From LDYB01 sp037442385 (GTDB lineage: Bacteria; Armatimonadota; Fimbriimonadia; Fimbriimonadales; GBS-DC), in NCBI GenBank assembly GCA_037442385.1, contig JBBIQJ010000055.1, forward strand, positions 1-13,900: 13,900 nucleotides of DNA, in the 5' to 3' direction. The notes under the pieces were generated by a model that ran no database searches, was not told the origin of the DNA, and saw only the letters and a program-made list of their open reading frames with translations. Positions 1-7,100 of this stretch are shown here, piece after piece (positions within the stretch are counted from its first letter, which is position 1; each line of letters begins with the position of its first letter). The position numbers were made by a program, and so were the translations under genes.

Positions 1-96
1 CAGATTCCTGTAACGGTGGGCAACATTGTGGGCGGCGCGCTGTTTACTGCAGGCGCACTCTACTGGACATATGGCTCGCCCCAGGGCAAGCCCTGA
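1..96 (+). CDS. Formate/nitrite transporter family protein, C-terminal end (partial)
   Basis: Only the last 31 codons and a TGA stop lie in the window; the gene begins upstream. The fragment reads QIPVTVGNIVGGALF followed by a short hydrophobic stretch and YWTYG. This matches the last transmembrane helix of FocA/NirC-type channels, where an (I)PVT-GN-(I/V)-GG signature is typical. Members are pentameric inner-membrane channels that conduct small monovalent anions such as formate, nitrite or hydrosulfide; the substrate cannot be told from this piece. The tail after the helix is short and polar (GSPQGKP). No terminator hairpin is obvious just downstream. The family call rests on a short but characteristic motif; the rest of the protein is not visible. 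Confidence 0.75.
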   Translation, partial: QIPVTVGNIVGGALFTAGALYWTYGSPQGKP

Positions 97-271
97 AAGC
101 AAGCGGAGCGCGTTCCCTGCGCCGTAGACGAGGTTGTTTTTGCTGGTGTAGACCCAAATCATGAAGAGATTGGTGTCGCCGGGCGCGCCTCCGTCCCAGA
201 GGCAATCCAGAAAAGCAGTCGTCGCCGCTGCCATTTGGCGTCGCCTTTGTGGGGGAAGAGTGCCGTACCCC
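97..271. other. Intergenic stretch without a supported gene
   Basis: Between the transporter stop and the tRNA promoter I find no ORF with a recognisable product, no clear hairpin plus T-run terminator and no repeat. The minus strand is open from an ATG at 234 down to the window edge (78 codons). Most of that frame lies antisense to the transporter tail, and its translation resembles no family I know, so it is not called. Confidence 0.5.
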
Positions 272-301
272 TTGACACAGCCGAATCAGATGGGGTATAA
301 T
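272..301 (+). promoter_or_regulatory. Consensus sigma-70-type promoter of tRNA-Glu
   Basis: A perfect TTGACA (272-277) and a perfect TATAAT (296-301) are separated by 18 bp. Transcription would start near 308, a few bases before the tRNA 5' end at 316. This is the strongest promoter by sequence in the window, as expected for a stable RNA gene. Confidence 0.88.
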
Positions 302-315
302 AAGAGTCGTCAGGT

Positions 316-392
316 GGCCCCATGGTCTAGTGGTCTAGGACGCCTGGTTCTCAGCCAGGAGGACGGGGGTTCGAATCCCCCTGGGGCTACCA
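316..392 (+). tRNA. tRNA-Glu (anticodon CTC)
   Basis: A complete 77-nt cloverleaf is readable. The acceptor strands are GGCCCCA (316-322) and TGGGGCT (382-388). The D stem is GTC/GAC (325-327 with 339-341). The anticodon stem is CCTGG/CCAGG (343-347 with 355-359), with loop TTCTCAG and anticodon CTC at 350-352. The T stem is GGGGG/CCCCC around TTCGAAT. A389 is the discriminator and the CCA is genome-encoded (390-392). The anticodon reads GAG codons, and the body resembles known bacterial tRNA-Glu sequences. Pair 1-72 is a G-U wobble. Six T residues follow at once (393-398) and may help termination, although no separate hairpin is present; they overlap the stop codon of the convergent gene. 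Confidence 0.95.
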
Positions 393-396
393 TTTT

Positions 397-1607
397 TTAT
401 GCTTGCACGGGAGCCTGCGCGGCTTTACGGCGTGATTCGGCGCGCTGGCGGATTTGCTCAATTTCTGCCTCCGTGATGGCTCGCTCAAAGCTGCGGAACC
501 CCGCCAGTCGGAAGCCGTGTCTACGCGCCATCTGCTGAGTCTGCTCCACCTGCTCAAGAGAGACCTCTTTCCCCAGCGTAAAGTTTTCAATGCGCCCTTC
601 CAGCGCCAGCATCATCGTTTCGGACATGCAGGCGTAGGCGGTTCGGGGTGGGAACCCAAAATCAAAGCCGAAATCGACCTCGCCTGGCACCGCGACCAGC
701 CCGCCCTCAATCACCAGCACATCGTTTCGGACATGCAGGCGTAGGCGGTTCGGGGTGGGAACCCAAAATCAAAGCCGAAATCGACCTCGCCTGGCACCGC
801 GACCAGCCCGCCCTCAATCACCAGCACATCGTCGCGTTCGCGGGCGACGCGCACCGACACATCGCGCGGGCGCGCCACATCCACCACCACCGCGCCCACT
901 TTGAGGTCCTTCGGATAAATCACGGCGTCTACTGCGCTGGTGACGGTAATCACCACATCGGCAACGGGCAGGTCGCGGCGAATGTCGGTGGAGACGCCCA
1001 CGCTGCCGCGCGCACGCTCACGCAGTTGCGCCGCAATTGGCTCCAGTCGGCTTGCATCGCGCCCCACTAGCAAAATGCGCTCCGCCACTGGCGCCAGCGC
1101 CTCCGCGCAGGTACGTCCGATGGAACCTGTCGCGCCCACCACTGCCACGGTGGCGTTTTCGATGGAGATGCCCATGCGTCGTGCGCCTTCTATGGCGGCT
1201 TCAATCGCTGTCGCCACCGTGTAGCTATTGCCCGTCGTCACGGCAATGTCCAGATTCTTCGCAATCGTGATACCGCCGTCCCCCACCACCGAAGTGAACG
1301 CGCCAAGACCAATTATCTCTGCCCCCAGCTCCTGCGCAATCTGTCCACAGCGGATAATCTTCTGATACACAAAGTCCAGAGGCAGCGACAGCATCATCCG
1401 CGGCGAGAGCGGACAGCCAATGAACCAGCCCTCGGTCTCCACCCCTGTCAGCGAGTGTACCCCCGTGATTCTGGAGACCACCATCGGCTCTTTGCGCTTC
1501 AGTAGCGACTCCACCCACGACTCCGGCAGATACCGTGCAATCGGGTACTTGCGCGCCGCGTCCCGCTTCACATCAATCGGATGAATGACAAAGGCAAACC
1601 GATGCAT
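397..1607 (-). pseudogene. Long-chain acyl-ACP reductase-like gene, frameshifted by a tandem duplication
   Basis: The 5' part encodes 298 residues, starting at ATG 1607 behind a good ribosome binding site (GGAGGAG, 1617-1611). It ends prematurely at TGA 713-711. The continuation lies in another frame from about 720 down to TAA 399-397. Removing one copy of the 107-bp repeat (613-832) restores a single 367-codon frame. The protein has a Rossmann motif VVGATGSIGRT near residues 155-165 and a GNSYT segment resembling the GNTHT of cyanobacterial acyl-ACP reductase. AYACMSET contains Cys291, aligned by eye with the thioester-forming Cys of that enzyme. Such enzymes reduce acyl-ACP to fatty aldehydes with NADPH. 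The missing tail has about 71 residues. The substrate is inferred from motif resemblance; a related oxidoreductase is possible. If the duplication is an assembly error, the gene is intact. Confidence 0.78.
613..832. repeat. Exact 107-bp tandem duplication (113-bp repeat with 6-bp overlap)
   Basis: Bases 613-725 are identical to 720-832, an offset of 107 bp, with mismatches immediately outside (612/719 and 726/833). The two copies overlap by CATCGT, so this hexamer occurs at the left edge, at the junction and at the right edge. That is the signature of a slippage or unequal-exchange duplication between two CATCGT sites. Since 107 is not a multiple of three, the duplication breaks the reading frame of the reductase gene on the minus strand. 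Confidence 0.97.
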
Positions 1608-1656
1608 AGGCTCCTCCGCCTAAAAGGATACCCTATGACGCGGTACAATTACCGCG
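1608..1656. promoter_or_regulatory. Divergent promoter region between the reductase gene and ruvA
   Basis: On the plus strand GGTACAAT (1642-1649) ends 7 nt before the ruvA ATG, so transcription would start at or next to the start codon. On the minus strand TATCCT (1630-1625) is a possible -10, followed by a short leader with a GGAGGAG Shine-Dalgarno before ATG 1607. No TTGACA-like -35 is obvious for either direction. Confidence 0.5.
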
Positions 1657-2271
1657 ATGATTGGGCGCTTAACGGGGTATCTTGTGGGTTTGGAGGGCGA
1701 TACGCTCCTGCTGGATGTGCAGGGGGTGGGTTATGAGGTGCGGGTTCCCCAGAGTGTGCGGGCGCAACTGCCCGCGCTGGGGGAGATGCTGACGCTCCAT
1801 GTACGCACACTTTTCAGCGAGGAAGAGGGACTGATGCTGTTTGGGTTCACCGAGTTGGCGCAGCGCAAGCTGTTTGACCTGCTTTTGCGGGTGAGCGGCG
1901 TCGGGCCGAAGATGGCGATGAATCTGCTTAGCGCGGCGGAGCCAGAGGCGCTGGCGCGAGCGATTGCCCGGAAAGACACGCGCTACCTGCGAAGCCTGCC
2001 AGGGGTCGGCGCAAAGTTAGCCGAGCGGATGGCGCTGGAACTGGCGGATAAGGTTGCCGAGTTTGCTTTTGAACGCAAGATTGAGCGACTGGAGGCGGCG
2101 TCCCGAACCAGCCAGATCGATCTTGAGGCGCTTGCTGAGGGGCTGGTGCAGCTCGGCTACTCGCGGCGGGACGCGCTCAACACGCTCACGAATCTGCTCA
2201 ACGAGAACCCCTCCGCCAACGAGGCGACCCTGATGCGCCTCGCGCTGACCCGCCTCGGATTGAAGCGATAA
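1657..2271 (+). CDS. ruvA: Holliday junction DNA helicase subunit RuvA
   Basis: This 204-residue protein has normal family length. It begins with the OB-fold domain MIGRLTGYL and ends with the small domain III that contacts RuvB (about residues 153-204, with GYSRRDAL). Two helix-hairpin-helix motifs occupy the middle: LLRVSGVGPKMA near 76-87 and LRSLPGVGAKLAERM near 111-125. RuvA tetramers bind four-way junctions and guide the RuvB motor during branch migration in the cytoplasm. The ATG start is well placed: it sits 7 nt after a TACAAT hexamer and there is no Shine-Dalgarno, so the mRNA is probably leaderless. The gene stands alone on its strand, without adjacent ruvB or ruvC, and its stop is 4 bp from the convergent accA stop. 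Confidence 0.96.
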   Translation: MIGRLTGYLVGLEGDTLLLDVQGVGYEVRVPQSVRAQLPALGEMLTLHVRTLFSEEEGLMLFGFTELAQRKLFDLLLRVSGVGPKMAMNLLSAAEPEALARAIARKDTRYLRSLPGVGAKLAERMALELADKVAEFAFERKIERLEAASRTSQIDLEALAEGLVQLGYSRRDALNTLTNLLNENPSANEATLMRLALTRLGLKR

Positions 2272-2275
2272 ACCT

Positions 2276-3235
2276 CTACGGCGCCGCAGTCTGGAACACG
2301 CCCATCTGACGGAATCGCAGGTAGCGGTGTCCCCGAAGCGCTTCGGGTTCCATCTGGCTCAACTCGTCCAATTGCTGCAACACGGCGGAGCGCACGCTCA
2401 GCGCGGTGGTCTGCGGGTCGCGATGCGCGGCGCCCAGCGGCTCTGGCACAATCAGGTCGATCAGTTTCAGGCGGAGCGCCTCTTCGGCGGTCAGTTTGAG
2501 CGCGTTCGCCGCTTCGGGCGCGCGGTTCGGGTCGCGCCACAGAATCGCGGCACACCCTTCAGGCGGGATGACGGAATAAATCGCATGCTCCAGCATGAGC
2601 ACCCGGTTTGTGGCAGCCAGCGCAATTGCGCCGCCGCTGCCCCCTTCCCCTAAAATCACCGAAACGGTGGGCACGGTCAGCTCAAACAGTGTGAACATGG
2701 AGCGGGCAATCGCCTCGCTTATACCTCGTGATTCCGACTCGACGCCAGGGTCAGCAGCGGGGGTGTCCACCAGCGTCAGCACAGGTAGGCGAAACTTCTC
2801 GGCGAGCTGGAACATGCGCATCGCTTTGCGGTAGCCCTCTGGTTTCGCCATAGCGAAGTTGCGCTTCTGGCGCTCTTTGAGGTCGCGCCCCTTCTGCTGT
2901 CCCACAATCACCAGCCGATACGAACCCAGCTTACCCACGCCCGCCACAATCGCGGGGTCGTCAAATCCCAGGCGGTCGCCATGCAGTTCCAGAAAACTTT
3001 CACACATCAGGCGAATATAATCCAGCGCGTAGGGGCGTTTGGGATGCCGTGCGAGCAGCACTTTATCCCACGGACGCAGATGGCTGAAAATCTGTCGGAG
3101 CAGGCGCTCGCGCTGAGCTTCCAGCTCCGCAATCTCGCGCGTGCGGTCTATCCCCTTCTCCGCCACCAACTGGCGCAACTCCTGAATCGCGCTCTCCAGC
3201 TCGTTAATCGGCTTTTCGAAGTCAAAAATTGTCAT
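2276..3235 (-). CDS. accA: Acetyl-CoA carboxylase carboxyltransferase subunit alpha
   Basis: This 319-residue protein matches AccA throughout. It has an N-terminal helical segment (about 1-60), HGDR (85-88), GQQKGRD (112-118) and RNFAMAKPEGYRKAMR (125-140). These are followed by the crotonase-like core with GEGGSGGAIAL (196-206) and SVIPPEGCAAILWRD (221-235). With AccD it forms the alpha2beta2 carboxyltransferase that moves CO2 from carboxybiotin to acetyl-CoA, giving malonyl-CoA for fatty acid synthesis. The ATG overlaps the accD stop as ATGA, so translation is probably coupled and yields equal subunits. No biotin carboxylase or carrier gene is in the window. It converges on ruvA with a 4-bp gap. 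Confidence 0.97.
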   Translation of the reverse strand: MTIFDFEKPINELESAIQELRQLVAEKGIDRTREIAELEAQRERLLRQIFSHLRPWDKVLLARHPKRPYALDYIRLMCESFLELHGDRLGFDDPAIVAGVGKLGSYRLVIVGQQKGRDLKERQKRNFAMAKPEGYRKAMRMFQLAEKFRLPVLTLVDTPAADPGVESESRGISEAIARSMFTLFELTVPTVSVILGEGGSGGAIALAATNRVLMLEHAIYSVIPPEGCAAILWRDPNRAPEAANALKLTAEEALRLKLIDLIVPEPLGAAHRDPQTTALSVRSAVLQQLDELSQMEPEALRGHRYLRFRQMGVFQTAAP

Positions 3236-4044
3236 GCTGACTCCCCTCCCGTGAAAATGTCCAGCAGGTAGGCAAGCGTCGGACGGATTTGCTTACGGGG
3301 TACAATCAGGTCAATCATGCCGTGTTCTAACTGAAACTCGGCGGTCTGGAAGTTCGCAGGGGGCTTGCCCACCGATGCCTGTGCCGCAACGCGCTGACCT
3401 GCGAAACCCACCAGCGCGCCCGGTTCGGCGAGAATCACATCGGCGAGCGAAGCAAAGCTTGCCAGTACGCCTGCCATCGTCGGGTCGGTAAACACAGCAA
3501 TATATGGCTGACGCGCCTGCTGGAATCGCGCCACGCCCGCCGTCGTTTTCGCCATCTGCATCAGAGAGACCAGCCCCTCCTGCATCCGAGCGCCCCCCGA
3601 CGCGCAAAACAGTACCACGGGCAGGCTCTGTTCCAGCCCACGCTCAAAACAGCGCACCACCTTCTCGCCCACAACCGACCCCATGCTCCCGCCCATAAAC
3701 GCGAAATCCATCACACCTATCACCACGCGATGCCCCTCAATCGTGGCAATCCCCGTGATAATGGCTTCGTTCTCGCCTGTCATCTGCATGCCTTTTGCCA
3801 GCTTATCAGCGTATTCCGGGAATCCGAGCGGGTCCGCTGGGCGCAGGTCGGCGTCGGTCTCCACAAAACTGTGGGGGTCTACCGTGAGTGCAATCCGCTC
3901 GCGCGCACGAAGGCGGTGATGATGCCCACACGCTGGGCAAACCCGCATCGCTTGCTCAAAGTCGGGCTTGAAGAGAATCTTTTTACATTTCGTACACTGC
4001 ACCCACTGATCCGAGGCGCTCGCCACAACCGCTCGCCTTTGCAT
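3232..4044 (-). CDS. accD: Acetyl-CoA carboxylase carboxyltransferase subunit beta
   Basis: This 270-residue AccD has an N-terminal four-cysteine zinc ribbon (C17, C20, C36, C39). The carboxyltransferase core follows, with GGSMGSVVGEKVVRCFE (118-134), SGGARMQEG (149-157), GFAGQRV (213-219) and FQLEHGMIDLIVP near the C-terminus. It pairs with AccA in the carboxyltransferase complex, the zinc finger contributing to nucleic acid or substrate contacts in characterised homologues. The start is ATG 4044, only 7 nt downstream of a TAGAAT hexamer, which fits a leaderless transcript; no Shine-Dalgarno is present. It is the first gene of accD-accA. The nrdJ terminator occupies the space just upstream, so the acc genes appear to be a separate transcription unit. 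Confidence 0.96.
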   Translation of the reverse strand: MQRRAVVASASDQWVQCTKCKKILFKPDFEQAMRVCPACGHHHRLRARERIALTVDPHSFVETDADLRPADPLGFPEYADKLAKGMQMTGENEAIITGIATIEGHRVVIGVMDFAFMGGSMGSVVGEKVVRCFERGLEQSLPVVLFCASGGARMQEGLVSLMQMAKTTAGVARFQQARQPYIAVFTDPTMAGVLASFASLADVILAEPGALVGFAGQRVAAQASVGKPPANFQTAEFQLEHGMIDLIVPRKQIRPTLAYLLDIFTGGESA

Positions 4045-4051
4045 GGCTCCA

Positions 4052-4059
4052 ATTCTACC
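4052..4059 (-). promoter_or_regulatory. Probable -10 element of accD
   Basis: On the minus strand the motif reads GGTAGAAT, a one-base variant of the GGTACAAT seen before ruvA, serS, recN and miaA. It ends 7 nt before the accD ATG, which places the transcription start at about the A of the start codon. The expected -35 area falls on the T-run and hairpin of the nrdJ terminator and shows no TTGACA. Confidence 0.55.
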
Positions 4060-4066
4060 CGAAACG

Positions 4067-4099
4067 AAAAAAAAAAGTGGGCAGGGAGTCCCCCTGCCC
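4067..4099 (-). terminator. Rho-independent terminator of nrdJ
   Basis: Read on the minus strand, an 8-bp GC-rich stem GGGCAGGG/CCCTGCCC (4099-4092 with 4086-4079) encloses a 5-base loop. It is followed after two bases by ten T residues (4076-4067). It lies 33 bp beyond the nrdJ stop, and between that gene and accD on the same strand. Confidence 0.92.
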
Positions 4100-4131
4100 T
4101 GAGAATCAAGGGTCTGGATGGAAAGAGACGA

Positions 4132-7100
4132 CTATCCGCATCCGAAGGAAGTGCCGCAGTTAAGGCACTGATGGCATGCTCCGGATCGCACCATAATCAT
4201 TCCGCAGTTGGGGCAGGGGGGTGCATCCTGCTGCAGTTTCACGATTTTCGACCAGTCCGTAGTCTTCGCCCCCTGCGGTGTAGCAGAGACCGTTGGCTCC
4301 GTTTTGGCGCCTTCCAGTCCCATCGCTTCGGGCTGTGTGGCGGTGGCGTGTGCTGTCAGTGTTGCCTCGTCCAGCGGCTGCACCTGGGGCGGCTGGTGGT
4401 CCAGGAACTTCAGCGCCAGCCAGCGGAAAATGTAGTCCACAATCGAGGTCGCCACAGGAATCTGCGGGTTGTTAGTGAAGCCGCTAGGTTGGAAGCGCGT
4501 GTAGGAGAATTTCTCCACTAGCTTCTCCAGCGGCACACCATACTGGAGCGCCAGCGAGATGGCGGTCGCGAAGGCGTCCATCAAGCCAGAAATAACCGAG
4601 CCTTCCTTCGCCATCGTCACGAAGATTTCGCCCGGCCTGCCGTCTTCGTACATGCCGACGGTGATGTAGCCCTCGTGCCCCGCGATGCTGAACTTATGCG
4701 TGATGCTCCTGCGCTCATCGGGCAGATGGCGTCGCACGGGGCGCTCCACAATCTGTACCGTCGCCTGATCGGGCTTCTGCTCCTCGCCAGGCTTTTTCGT
4801 GGAGAGCGGCTGGGTGCGCTTGCTTCCATCGCGATAGATGGCAATCGCCTTCAGCCCCAACTTCCACGCTTCCATGTAGATTCGCTCGATATCCTCAGGC
4901 GTGGCGTCGTTGGGCATGTTGACCGTCTTGGAAATGGCACCCGACAGGAACGGCTGCACCGCCGCCATCATCTTCACATGCGCCATCGGCGGGAGGCTCC
5001 GCTTCCCTTTCGCTGGGCGGAAGGCACAGTCGAACACAGGTAGATGCTCCTCTTTCAGGTACGGCGCGCCTTCAATGGTGTCATGCTCGTCGATATACTT
5101 TGTGATGGCTTCGATCTGTTCGGAGGTGTATCCCAGCTGCTGGAGCGCCAGCGGTACCGTGGTGTTCACTATCTTCAGCAGCCCGCCGCCGACCAGCGTC
5201 TTGTATTTCACCAGCGCGATATCGGGTTCAATCCCTGTGGTGTCGCAGTCCATCATAAAGGCTATCGTTCCGGTAGGAGCTAATACCGTGACCTGCGCAT
5301 TTCGGTAGCCGTGCTTCACGCCAAGCTTGAGGGTTTCCTCCCAGATGGCGCGCGCGGCGTCCATCAGCGACGGCGGCACCAAATCCGCCCGAATCTGGTT
5401 GAGCGCGTCGGCGTGCATGCGCATCACCTCCAGCATCGGTTCACGGTTCAGCTCAAAGCCTGGGAACGGCGCACCACAATCCCGCGCAATAATGGCTGAC
5501 TGACGATATGCCTCACCATGCATAATCGCGGTCAACACTCCGGCATAGGCGCGCCCCTCATCGCTATCGTAGGGTAAGCCAAGCGACATCAGCAAGGCAC
5601 CAAGGTTCGCGTATCCAAGCCCCAGCGGTCGGAAGTTATGGCTGTTGTCTGCAATCCGCTCGGTGGGGTACGCCGAGTTGTCCACGATAATCTCCTGCGC
5701 TGTGATGAGCGTACGCACCGCCGCCCGATACGCCTCGACATCAAAGCTACCGTCGGGCAGGCGGAATTTCATTAAGTTTAAGCTGGCTAAGTTGCAGGAG
5801 GTGTCGTTAAGAAAGACAAATTCGGAGCACGGGTTGCTCGCCTCAATCGGCCCGCTGTTTTTGACCGTATGCCAGCGGTTGGTGGTGTCGTGGAACTGCA
5901 AGCCGGGGTCGCCGCAAATCCACGCCGCTTCGGCAATTTTGCGGAACAGGTCGCGCGCGCGGTAGCGCCCCAACACCTCGCCTGTGGTGCGGGCTATCGT
6001 ACACCATTCTTTATCCTCTTCGACCGCCCGCATAAACTCGTCGGTAACGCGCACGCTGTGGTTCGCGTTCTGGAAGAAGACCGAGTCATACGCGCCGCCA
6101 GGCACATTGAAGCCTGGATCGTAGCCCGCCTCAATCAGCGCCCACGCTTTCTGCTCCTCTTTGGCTTTGCACTCGATGAAGTCCACGATGTCGGGATGGT
6201 CAATATTCAGCACCACCATCTTGGCAGCGCGACGGGTTTTGCCGCCGCTTTTGATGACTCCTGCAAAGGCGTCAAAGCCGCGCATAAATGACACAGGACC
6301 TGACGCGCGCCCGCCACCCGATAGATACTCCTGCGAGCCACGGATGCGCGACAGGTTGGAGCCAGCCCCAGAGCCATACTTGAAAATCATCCCTTCGGTC
6401 TTGGCAAGCTCCAGAATCGACTCCATCGTGTCTTCTACGGAGACGATGAAGCAGTTGTGAACCAGCACGCCATTCGAGAGATATTGCCCGCTTAGAGTCT
6501 GGATGTCATAGACATCCATCTCCCCAACAGGCTCAATGGAGACTATCTGCTGGTATCTCACCTGGCAACGTCGCTTGCCCTTAACGCGGAGGGACCCCAG
6601 GAGCTTCGCCTGCTTATGTTCGGAGACGAAGCCAATCTGTTCAGCAAATTTTTGTCGCTCAGAGGCGATTGAGATATCCACCTCCCATAAATCGTAGCGA
6701 TCGGGGCGTTTTTCGCGCTTCTGGCGTACTCGCGAGTAGATGCCGAACCTTGTCAACAAGAGCTGAATATCCTCTACGAGTTTGCGCGAGATTAGCGCTA
6801 AAGCAATGTGCGCGCTGGGATGGTGAATGGCAACGTAGCCGTCGGCTTGGAATAGGCTCTTCAAATACGCAGCAACCGCCTCATTCGGAGCTGTCCACAC
6901 GGGTTTAGGAACACGCATCTCTGCACCGTGGCGTAACAGCTCATACTTCTCGACAAAAGGACGCAGTTCCTCACCATAGAGGCGGATTCGCAGGCATGGT
7001 TCCTTCAGGGTTTTTGTGGTAACTTCACTGATTCGGTAGTGGTGATTCGGGAAAACGCGCTTGAGATGTGTCATTACCCACTCAAACTCTTCATCTCCGA

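Noticed and set aside
1..234. Open minus-strand frame of 78 codons from ATG 234 to the window edge
   Set aside because: It is antisense to the transporter tail, has no ribosome binding site that I can see, and its translation resembles no family I recognise; chance openness is likely in GC-rich DNA.
161..538. Plus-strand 125-codon frame
   Set aside because: It runs through the tRNA gene and into the antisense strand of the reductase gene, so it is a shadow.
613..832. Repeat unit as CRISPR or mobile element end
   Set aside because: Only two directly abutting copies exist, with no spacers, terminal inverted repeats or transposase; a simple tandem duplication explains it.
3730..4521. Plus-strand 263-codon frame
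   Set aside because: It lies antisense to accD, the nrdJ terminator and the nrdJ 3' end, all strongly supported on the minus strand.
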